A stretch of 50,344 nt of DNA from Bacteroidota bacterium (lineage in GTDB: Bacteria; Bacteroidota; Bacteroidia; Chitinophagales; Chitinophagaceae): assembly GCA_023423285.1 (NCBI GenBank), contig JAFAFV010000007.1, forward strand, positions 1-50,344, read 5' to 3'. A program made the position numbers and the translations under genes. The notes below the pieces were generated by a model, which saw nothing but the letters and a program-made list of their open reading frames with translations, searched no databases and was not told the origin of the DNA. Below are positions 42,957 through 49,447 of the stretch, in pieces. Each line of letters begins with the position of its first letter. Position 1 is the stretch's first letter.

Positions 42957-44501
42957 TTAAAACCAGCCCGTCTTTTTCCTTCTTCTGGTACCGCCACTAA
43001 TACCAATGGCGCCTAAAACCGTTCGGATGATCTGGTTGCCGGCTGTGCGTGCAAAGCTTCTCACCAGCGGGTTATCCAGTATGCCCTTTTCTTTTTTTGA
43101 TTTGGAATTTTCTTTGTCCTGCAAAACAGCAGCATCGCGTAAGGCGGCATCTTCCATCTTTTGGGTAAGTATTTCGTGAGCGCTCTCTGAGTCTATCATT
43201 TCGTTGTAATACCTTGCAATTCTTGAAGTGCTGTTAATGGCATCAATTTCTGCGTCAGACAAAACATCCATACGACTTTGGGGCGGGCGCAGCATGCAAT
43301 GGACCAGCGGGGTAGGAACGCCTTTTTCGTTGAGCATGGTCACCAGCGCTTCACCAATGCCCGCCTGTGTAAGTAATTCATCACTTTTATAAAAATCGCT
43401 CAGGGGATAGTTTTCTGCAGTTTGTTTAATCACTTTTCTATCTACAGCGGTAAAAGCTCTTAAAGCATGCTGCACTTTAAGGCCCAGTTGTGCCAGTACA
43501 GGCGCAGGCACATCCATTGGGTTTTGGGTGCAAAAGAAAATGCCAATGCCTTTGGAACGTATCAACTTTACAATTGTTTCAATTTGGTTGAGCAATGCCG
43601 CGCTGGCGTTGTTAAAAATAAGATGCGCCTCGTCAATAAACATTATCAGTTTGGGTTTGTCCAGATCGCCCTCCTCGGGGCTTGAAGCATATAGTTCAGC
43701 CAGCATTTGCAGCATAAAAGTAGAGAATAGTTTGGGTTTGTCTTGCAGGTCTGTAACGCGCACGATGGATATTATGCCGCGGCCCTGGTTGTCAATACGC
43801 ATCAGGTCTTCCACATCAAAACTTCTTTCACCAAAAAACAGGTCGGCACCCTGCTGTTGTAATTCGATTACTTTTCTTAAAATAGTGCCTGTAGATGTGG
43901 TTGAAATTTTTCCATAGGTTTGTTCCAGTTCGGCCTTGCCGTCATTGCTCACCCATTGCAATACTTTTGTAAAGTCTTTCAGATCAAGCAGCGGCAATTT
44001 ATTGTCGTCGCAATATTTAAAGATCATGGCTACAAAGCCGCCCTGTGTATCATTCAGGTCTAAAATTTTTGAAAGCAGTACCGGGCCAAACTCGCTTACC
44101 GTTGCGCGAAGTCGGGTACCTTTTTCATTGCTGATTGTTAAAAACTCAACCGGGTATGCCGTGGGCTTATACTCAATGTTTAATTTTTGGGCGCGCTCCT
44201 GTATTGAATTATTAGCTACTCCGGCTGCGCCTATCCCGCTCAAATCGCCCTTAATATCCATCAATACTACAGGTATGCTTGCATCGCTAAAGCCCTCGGC
44301 CAATACCTGTAATGTTTTGGTTTTACCGGTACCTGTTGCACCAGCAATCAATCCGTGGCGGTTAAGGGTCTTGAACGGGATCTGTACATCAGCGCCAGAT
44401 ACTACCTGCCCGTTGAGCATGGCGGTACCTATTTTATAGCTTTCACCCTTAAAAGTGTAGCCAGATTTTACAGATTCTAAAAATTTTGAAGTATCTGCCA
44501 T
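42957..44501 (-). CDS. HerA-like helicase/ATPase (DUF853, YjgR type)
   Basis: A 514-residue P-loop ATPase. Walker A is GATGTGKT (54-61), Walker B is KLIMFIDEAHLIF, with sensor-like FFCTQNP after it. These features and the length match the DUF853/YjgR branch of HerA-FtsK ATPases, whose role in cells is poorly known. The C-terminus is basic (GTRRRKKTGWF), which may help nucleic-acid binding. No NurA nuclease or defence genes are near, so a role in an anti-phage system is not supported here. Confidence 0.9.
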   Translation of the reverse strand: MADTSKFLESVKSGYTFKGESYKIGTAMLNGQVVSGADVQIPFKTLNRHGLIAGATGTGKTKTLQVLAEGFSDASIPVVLMDIKGDLSGIGAAGVANNSIQERAQKLNIEYKPTAYPVEFLTISNEKGTRLRATVSEFGPVLLSKILDLNDTQGGFVAMIFKYCDDNKLPLLDLKDFTKVLQWVSNDGKAELEQTYGKISTTSTGTILRKVIELQQQGADLFFGERSFDVEDLMRIDNQGRGIISIVRVTDLQDKPKLFSTFMLQMLAELYASSPEEGDLDKPKLIMFIDEAHLIFNNASAALLNQIETIVKLIRSKGIGIFFCTQNPMDVPAPVLAQLGLKVQHALRAFTAVDRKVIKQTAENYPLSDFYKSDELLTQAGIGEALVTMLNEKGVPTPLVHCMLRPPQSRMDVLSDAEIDAINSTSRIARYYNEMIDSESAHEILTQKMEDAALRDAAVLQDKENSKSKKEKGILDNPLVRSFARTAGNQIIRTVLGAIGISGGTRRRKKTGWF

Positions 44502-44665
44502 AATGATTTTTTTACAAGATAAGACTTTTGTAAAAATGATGGTTTGGAAGTAGAGCAGTATTCATGTGGAAGGGCACAGTGTTTTAACAAAAAATTCAGG
44601 CTGCATTTACAATATCGTAAAAAGGATTAACTTTATTTGTTACCCAACAAGTTAAATTAAATTTT

Positions 44666-45364
44666 ATGGAAGGAAAAAAACCTCATATCCTACTTTGTGA
44701 AGATGATCCCAACCTGGGAAATGTGCTGAAAAACTACCTTGAACTGAACGATTACGATGTAACCCTTGAGCGTGACGGGCGGCTCGGCCTTGCGGCTTTT
44801 CAGCGCGAGAAGTTTGACCTGTGCCTGCTGGATGTGATGATGCCTCATATGGACGGTTTTACACTTGCCGAGGAGATCAGGGATGTAGATCCGGATATTC
44901 CTTTGTTTTTTTTGAGTGCAAAAACCATGAAAGAAGATATTATACAGGGATATAAACTGGGCGCTGATGATTATATTACCAAACCTTTTGACAGTGAAGT
45001 ATTGCTTTTAAAGATTAAAGCAATTTTAAAACGCAATGAAGAACTGAATAAAGAAAGTGAGAACAGGGAATACCAATTGTCAAGCTATCACTTTAATCCT
45101 AAGTTGCGGCAGCTAACCCACAATAACACTACACAAACACTTTCACCAAAAGAAAACGAGTTGCTAAAAATGCTGGCAGAACACCTGAACGACCTGCTGC
45201 CGCGCGAACAGGCATTAAAGAAAATCTGGGGCAGCGATACTTACTTTAACGGTAGAAGTATGGATGTGTACATTGCAAAACTTCGTAAATACCTGAAGGA
45301 AGATGATAAGATTGAAATCGTTAATATACATGGTAATGGTTTCAGACTGGTAGTACAGGATTAA
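44666..45364 (+). CDS. OmpR-family response regulator
   Basis: A 232-residue two-component regulator. The receiver domain has the acidic pocket in CEDDPN, the phosphoacceptor D56 in LLDVMMP and the conserved lysine in ITKPFD. The C-terminal winged helix runs from about 135, with LSPKENELLKMLAEH and RSMDVYIAKLRKYL. It resembles RprY-like regulators of Bacteroidota. No histidine kinase is adjacent, so the partner lies elsewhere. It is divergent from the HerA-like gene and followed by a terminator 22 bases after the stop. Confidence 0.92.
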   Translation: MEGKKPHILLCEDDPNLGNVLKNYLELNDYDVTLERDGRLGLAAFQREKFDLCLLDVMMPHMDGFTLAEEIRDVDPDIPLFFLSAKTMKEDIIQGYKLGADDYITKPFDSEVLLLKIKAILKRNEELNKESENREYQLSSYHFNPKLRQLTHNNTTQTLSPKENELLKMLAEHLNDLLPREQALKKIWGSDTYFNGRSMDVYIAKLRKYLKEDDKIEIVNIHGNGFRLVVQD

Positions 45365-45385
45365 TCTTTAAAAAAAGATTTATTG

Positions 45386-45416
45386 AGCCCTGCAGAAATA
45401 TGGCGGGGCTTTTTTG
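45386..45416 (+). terminator. intrinsic terminator after the response regulator
   Basis: AGCCCTGC (45386-45393) pairs with GCGGGGCT (45403-45410), one G-U pair included, followed by a run of T residues. Confidence 0.82.
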
Positions 45417-45584
45417 TAAAAATGCTTCCCATTTCCACAATCCCTTTGCCTCCCTCCACACCTTATCCGAAATATCTTTTGTTACTACCAATATTTTTAA
45501 AGCAATGATTCATAAAGCATTGATAATGATGCGCAAAATTCATATTTGATATTTTGGTTTATGATTTACCATAAATAAATTTAT

Positions 45585-45782
45585 ATGCGCAATGTACGTT
45601 ATCATTATGCCATTAGTTCGTTCGACAGGCGTTTTATAGTGAAGTGTACCAATGGTTTTAATTTCGTATCTGTTGACGAGTTTAATGATACTGAAAATTT
45701 TTTAAAATCGGTATTGATATTTCACTCGGTAAATGAGGCAGAAGATTTTATTTTTCGCAATAATTTGCTGAATGTGATGTAA
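45585..45782 (+). CDS. small protein of unknown function
   Basis: A 65-residue open reading frame starting MRNVRYHYAISSFDRRF and ending FRNNLLNVM. It has alternating strand and helix character but no known motif, signal or membrane segment. It sits between the response-regulator terminator and a bidirectional terminator, which suggests a separate transcript, although no good promoter box is seen. It could be a chance open frame; its lone position with a terminator 55 bases after the stop mildly favours a real gene. Confidence 0.45.
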   Translation: MRNVRYHYAISSFDRRFIVKCTNGFNFVSVDEFNDTENFLKSVLIFHSVNEAEDFIFRNNLLNVM

Positions 45783-45837
45783 CGTTAAGGCCTGAACTGT
45801 TGTAGCCTATCACCCTGAGGGTATCTACATAAATAGC

Positions 45838-45868
45838 AAAAGCCCCGCGATCCTATGCGGGGCTTTTT
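45838..45868. terminator. bidirectional terminator of the small ORF and the tRNA-like RNA
   Basis: AAAAGCCCCGC (45838-45848) and GCGGGGCTTTT (45857-45867) form a perfect 11-bp stem with an 8-base loop. T runs lie at both ends, so it can end plus-strand transcripts and the minus-strand RNA, whose tRNA-like 3' end lies 13 bases away. Confidence 0.88.
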
Positions 45869-45880
45869 AATGTTAAATCG

Positions 45881-46075
45881 CTGTAGGGGGAGGGTTCGAA
45901 CCTCCACGAGGCAGTTAGCCGCTGCACAAATTGTTAGAAGGAGCTACCTTCAACCTACTGGTGGTCAACCCCAGTCGGTGGCGCTGCAGCACCATCGGCT
46001 TTACGCAGTGTTTATCCTGTAATCCTCACCCTCGAGACAAGAGGGCATGTCTGCCAAAAATTTCATCACCCCACA
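45881..46075 (-). ncRNA. tRNA-like structured RNA with about 123 nt in place of the variable arm
   Basis: Read on the minus strand, the 195-nt RNA has these parts. The acceptor stem pairs TGTGGGG (46075-46069) with CCCTACA (45888-45882), 7 bp with one wobble. The D arm is ATG/CAT (46066-46064 and 46049-46047) with a 14-base loop containing GG, much like leucine tRNA. The anticodon arm is CCCTC/GAGGG (46045-46041 and 46033-46029) with loop TTGTCTC. The T arm is GGAGG/CCTCC with the canonical loop TTCGAAC (45900-45894). Between the last two arms are 123 bases closed by GAGG/CCTC (46027-46024 and 45911-45908), containing hairpins at 45973-46000, 45957-45975, 45933-45954 and 45911-45925. No CCA is encoded. 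The loop would give anticodon GUC with an unusual T at position 37, so normal decoding is doubtful. I cannot match it to a known class. Confidence 0.68.
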
Positions 46076-46106
46076 ATGTATAAGAACTCGCAATTCTTTG
46101 ATAAAA

Positions 46107-46138
46107 CAAAAATAAAGGAAATGGTCAATTAGTTCCAA
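46107..46138 (-). promoter_or_regulatory. promoter of the tRNA-like RNA
   Basis: On the minus strand TTG (46138-46136), a 21-base spacer and TATTTTTG (46114-46107) match the Bacteroidota promoter pattern. Transcription would begin about 25 bases before the acceptor stem. Confidence 0.55.
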
Positions 46139-46164
46139 GTAATTTAATAAAAATTTGGAAAATA

Positions 46165-46177
46165 TAGATAATATCTA
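46165..46177. promoter_or_regulatory. palindrome resembling an Lrp binding site
   Basis: TAGATAATATCTA is a perfect 13-base inverted repeat in A/T-rich DNA, 46 bases before the lrp-like start codon. It resembles the Lrp pattern of YAG and CTR around an A/T core. It lies between the divergent lrp-like gene and the tRNA-like RNA, upstream of the RNA's promoter, so it could control both. Confidence 0.5.
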
Positions 46178-46223
46178 AATATTTGTAAAATATATTAGAA
46201 ATTTATAAAATCAAATACGTCGT

Positions 46224-46691
46224 ATGAGCCACAAATTTAATCTCGACAAATTAGACCTTCAAATCATTCAGCACATGATGGAAAATGCTGAAATCTCTTA
46301 CGCCGACCTGGGGAAAAAACTTTTTGTTTCTGGAGGCACGATTCACGTACGCATCAAAAAGCTACAAAAAGATGGCATTGTGAAAGGTACTAAATTAAAT
46401 ACAAACTTAAAACTTTTGGGGTACGACGTAATTGCGTTTATTGGCATTTACCTTAAAGAAAGTTCGTTGTACGATTCTGTGGCAAAGGAATTGTATAAAA
46501 TGAAAGAAGTGGTGCGGCTGAATTATACTACGGGTAACTACAGCATGTTTGCTGAGATCGTTTGCAAGGACATTAGCGAGTTGCGCGATGTGTTGCATGA
46601 AAAACTACAAAAAATTAAAGGTATCGAAAGAACGGAAACGCTCATTTCGCTCGAAGAAAGTTTTAACCGCAATGTAAAGGTGCTGGATTAA
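46224..46691 (+). CDS. Lrp/AsnC-family transcriptional regulator
   Basis: A 155-residue regulator. The N-terminal helix-turn-helix reads LDLQIIQHMMENAEISYADLGKKLFVSGGTIHVRIKKLQKDGIV, followed by the RAM (amino-acid-binding) domain with VIAFIGIYLKES, VVRLNYTTGNYSMFAEIVCKD and a final helix. Lrp-type proteins sense amino acids and often control their own gene; the TAGATAATATCTA palindrome upstream is a candidate site. The gene ends 14 bases before tRNA-Thr, which is followed by the GNAT-nitrilase gene, so all three may share a transcript. Confidence 0.93.
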   Translation: MSHKFNLDKLDLQIIQHMMENAEISYADLGKKLFVSGGTIHVRIKKLQKDGIVKGTKLNTNLKLLGYDVIAFIGIYLKESSLYDSVAKELYKMKEVVRLNYTTGNYSMFAEIVCKDISELRDVLHEKLQKIKGIERTETLISLEESFNRNVKVLD

Positions 46692-46705
46692 TGGCATCCC
46701 TGTTC

Positions 46706-46781
46706 GCCAACTTAGCTCAGCCGGTAGAGCATTTCATTCGTAATGAAAGGGTCGTCGGTTCGAATCCGATAGTTGGCTCCA
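46706..46781 (+). tRNA. tRNA-Thr (anticodon CGT)
   Basis: A normal cloverleaf. Acceptor GCCAACT pairs with AGTTGGC, the D arm contains AGCTCAGCCGGTAGAGC, the anticodon arm TTTCA/TGAAA has loop TTCGTAA (anticodon CGT, reading ACG), the T loop is TTCGAAT, and the discriminator T is followed by an encoded CCA (46779-46781). It lies 14 bases after the Lrp gene and 16 before the next start codon, so it is probably processed from a longer mRNA. Confidence 0.96.
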
Positions 46782-46797
46782 TCTTATAAATATTTTT

Positions 46798-48333
46798 ATG
46801 GCCGAGATCAGAAACATAGAACTAAGGCTACTTCAGCCCGAACATTATGAGGCTTTGCGGAAAATGATGGTGGCATCTTACCCAAGCATGCCCGGTTCTG
46901 TATGGAAAGAGCACCAGATAAAAAAACTGATCGAATTGTTTCCCGAAGGGCAGTTAACCGTTTTTGTAAATGATAAACTGGCAGGCTGCGCACTATCCAT
47001 CCTTACTGATGAAGAGAATATCTTCAGCAAACATTCTTATCGTGAGATAACGGGCAACTACACGTTTCATACTCACAATCCTGAGGGCAATGTATTGTAT
47101 GGAATTGATGTATTTGTTGATCCAAAGTGGCGCGGGTTGAGGCTGGGACGTAGGTTGTACGACGCCCGTAAGGAACTTTGTGAAAAAATGAACCTGAAAG
47201 GTATTGTATTTGGCGGCCGCATCCCCGGTTATCACGAGCATGCCAATGAATTAACGCCAAAGGAATACATTCAAAAAGTAAGAAATAAAGAAATACATGA
47301 CCCTGTATTGAATTTTCAGCTTTCAAATGACTTTCAACCGGTGAAAATTGCAAAAGGCTATTTGGAAGGTGATGTGCTGAGCAGTGAGTATGCCGTGATT
47401 ATGAAGTGGAGTAATATTTATTATGAAAAACCCACGGCACAGGCAGTTGCTACAAAAAAAGTAGTGCGCCTGGGCCTCATACAATGGCAAATGCGCCTGT
47501 ATAAAAACCTGGAAGAAATGATGCAGCAGGTAGAATACTTTGTTGACTCTGTTTCTGATTACCGATGCGATTTTGCACTCTTCCCTGAGTTTTTCAATGC
47601 ACCGTTGATGGCTGATGACAATCATCTCTCTGCTGCCCATGCCGTAAAAAAACTGGCTGAATTTACTCCGTTGATCAAAGCTAAGTTTGCCGAACTGGCG
47701 GTTTCTTACAACATCAATATTATTACCGGTAGTATGCCAGAGCTAAAAGATGGCGTGTTGTATAACGTGGGACATCTGTGCCACCGCGATGGAACTGTGG
47801 ACGAGTATATTAAAATACACGTTACACCCGATGAGCAAAGAGTGTGGGGTATGCGCGGAGGTAATACAGTAAAGACCTTTGATACCGACTGCGGCAAAAT
47901 TGGGGTATTGATTTGCTACGACAGCGAGTTTCCCGAGCTAAGCCGCTTGTTGGCTGATGATGGTATGGATATACTGTTTGTTCCTTTTCTTACAGATACG
48001 CAAAACGGTTATTACCGCGTAAGGTACTGCTCCCAGGCCAGGGCAATAGAAAATGAATGCTATGTGGCTATAGCTGGCAGCGTGGGTAATCTCCCCAAAG
48101 TGCATAATATGGATATTCAATACGCGCAGTCAGCGGTGCTTACGCCCTGCGATTTTGCATTTCCTGCAAACGGCGTTAAGGCCGAAGCCACTCCCAATAC
48201 TGAAATGGTTTTAATTGCAGATGTTGACATAGACCTGCTGCGCCATCTGCATTCGTATGGCAGTGTAAAAAACCTGGTTGACAGGCGTAAAGATCTTTAT
48301 AATGTGGTGAAGGTGAAAAAAGGTAATTGCTAG
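46798..48333 (+). CDS. bifunctional GNAT acetyltransferase / nitrilase-family amidohydrolase
   Basis: A 511-residue fusion. Residues 1-205 form a GNAT domain (FVDPKWRGLRLGRRLYDARKEL near 107-127 is the acetyl-CoA motif). Residues about 222-505 form a carbon-nitrogen hydrolase with the triad E264 (LFPEFF), K339 (EYIKIHVTPDE) and C373 (ICYDSEFPE), all present. This two-domain type is known in Bacteroidota but its substrate is not established, to my knowledge. It starts 16 bases after tRNA-Thr. A small membrane-protein gene follows 3 bases after its stop. Confidence 0.93.
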   Translation: MAEIRNIELRLLQPEHYEALRKMMVASYPSMPGSVWKEHQIKKLIELFPEGQLTVFVNDKLAGCALSILTDEENIFSKHSYREITGNYTFHTHNPEGNVLYGIDVFVDPKWRGLRLGRRLYDARKELCEKMNLKGIVFGGRIPGYHEHANELTPKEYIQKVRNKEIHDPVLNFQLSNDFQPVKIAKGYLEGDVLSSEYAVIMKWSNIYYEKPTAQAVATKKVVRLGLIQWQMRLYKNLEEMMQQVEYFVDSVSDYRCDFALFPEFFNAPLMADDNHLSAAHAVKKLAEFTPLIKAKFAELAVSYNINIITGSMPELKDGVLYNVGHLCHRDGTVDEYIKIHVTPDEQRVWGMRGGNTVKTFDTDCGKIGVLICYDSEFPELSRLLADDGMDILFVPFLTDTQNGYYRVRYCSQARAIENECYVAIAGSVGNLPKVHNMDIQYAQSAVLTPCDFAFPANGVKAEATPNTEMVLIADVDIDLLRHLHSYGSVKNLVDRRKDLYNVVKVKKGNC

Positions 48334-48336
48334 GTT

Positions 48337-48759
48337 ATGCGAACTAAGTTTTCGGTATACGTAATACTGCCAATCGTATTATTTATTCTTGCGTTAATTT
48401 TTTTATTATCGAACTACAATGTTTTGTTTCCTCAAACCAATGGCAGCGTAAAATTGAGAATACTTTATATTACTGTCCTCATTTTGCAAATCTATTTGAT
48501 AAAGGAGGTCGATAAATCACTGTTGAAAATTGATTTTAAACCTCAACAATTTATTTTGTACAGGCTATTATTTTTTCAGCAAACAATAAGTAAAGATTTA
48601 ATTAAAAATATTGCAGAAAAGGAATATAATTTTAACAGATCTGGGCTGTCTTCCCGTTATTTGCAGATTACATTAACAAATGGAAAATTTTTCTGTGTAT
48701 ATGAAATATATACCAGAAATTACGAATCTTTAAAAGCGTTTTTGAACAGTTATGGTTGA
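48337..48759 (+). CDS. small two-pass membrane protein of unknown function
   Basis: A 140-residue protein with two hydrophobic segments (VYVILPIVLFILALIFLL at about 7-24 and LRILYITVLILQIYLI at about 41-56) and a cytoplasmic-looking domain of 80 residues (VDKSLLKIDFKPQQFILYRL to YESLKAFLNSYG) that has a mixed strand pattern like a small PH-type fold. I do not recognise a family. The start codon lies 3 bases after the GNAT-nitrilase stop, so the genes are probably co-transcribed. Confidence 0.68.
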   Translation: MRTKFSVYVILPIVLFILALIFLLSNYNVLFPQTNGSVKLRILYITVLILQIYLIKEVDKSLLKIDFKPQQFILYRLLFFQQTISKDLIKNIAEKEYNFNRSGLSSRYLQITLTNGKFFCVYEIYTRNYESLKAFLNSYG

Positions 48760-48777
48760 ATATTGCTGAAAGAGGCC

Positions 48778-49338
48778 TCAATACAATCCCTTCAGCAGTT
48801 GCACTACTTCATCCTGCACGCCTTTGCCTTTGTCTTTATTGTAAAAATCCTGTAAAGCTATTTTTTGCGCTTCAAAATCAGCGTTCTTTTCCTTCAGTTC
48901 ATTAAATAGTTCAGTTCCCTCTTTGCTTCTTGGTCCCCAGTGAAACAGGTCATTGTCATTGGCATCACGCACAATTAAAATGGGTATTGATCTGGTGCCA
49001 TTGGTAAGGTACTTTTCTATTTCAGAATCTTTATCGCGCAACTGTATTGAAAACTGAATGTTATCGTTCAGCTCGCTCATCAAGTAAAGCACGGGAACAA
49101 TATGCGCCGCATCGCCACACCAGGGCTCTGTAATCACAATCCAATGTTGCCTGGCTTGAACGCCTTGTTTCATAAACTGCGTGGTGGCTTCTGTAAGCGG
49201 GCTTTGTTTCAACCACCTGTTGTTGCGGCTCTTGTTTAGTTTTGTATATTGATAATATTCTTCATTATCATAAGGCGGTTGCCTTTCATTACCGTCTACT
49301 ATTTCCTTAAAATATTCAAGGTATTCGTTCCACGTCAT
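48778..49338 (-). CDS. thioredoxin-family protein with WCGDA site
   Basis: A 186-residue cytoplasmic protein. Residues about 67-130 form a thioredoxin fold with HWIVITEPWCGDAAHIVP, where only one cysteine of the usual CxxC remains (WCGD), and SIPILIVRDANDNDL as the cis-proline loop. Helical segments surround it. The WCGD-type family is seen in Bacteroidota; the role is unknown, and a dithiol oxidoreductase function is unlikely with one cysteine. A TAGCTTTG box lies about 21 bases before the start codon. Confidence 0.82.
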   Translation of the reverse strand: MTWNEYLEYFKEIVDGNERQPPYDNEEYYQYTKLNKSRNNRWLKQSPLTEATTQFMKQGVQARQHWIVITEPWCGDAAHIVPVLYLMSELNDNIQFSIQLRDKDSEIEKYLTNGTRSIPILIVRDANDNDLFHWGPRSKEGTELFNELKEKNADFEAQKIALQDFYNKDKGKGVQDEVVQLLKGLY

Positions 49339-49359
49339 TGGTAGTTGTTTTTATTTGTT

Positions 49360-49367
49360 CAAAGCTA
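49360..49367 (-). promoter_or_regulatory. candidate -7 promoter box of the thioredoxin-like gene
   Basis: On the minus strand TAGCTTTG fits TAnnTTTG and ends 21 bases before the start codon at 49338. No clear -33 element is seen. Confidence 0.5.
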
Positions 49368-49447
49368 ACAACAATTACAAACTTCTTGTTTAAATGTTCA
49401 TTAGCTATCTTTATCGCTATTTATTAGCCTGCCGAAATTGTACAAGT

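Noticed and set aside
43936..44439. Open frame of 167 codons antisense to the HerA-like gene
   Set aside because: Shadow of the ATPase coding frame, serine- and proline-rich, no family features.
42957..44501. HerA-like ATPase as part of an anti-phage defence system
   Set aside because: No nuclease, Sir2, DUF4297 or NurA partner is adjacent, and the protein fits the lone YjgR/DUF853 type.
45881..46075. Reading the tRNA-like RNA as tmRNA or a group I intron-containing tRNA
   Set aside because: There is no TTCGACA-type 5' domain, no tag reading frame ending ALAA, and the insertion lies after the anticodon arm with no P/Q/R/S intron core words. The D arm can pair, unlike tmRNA.
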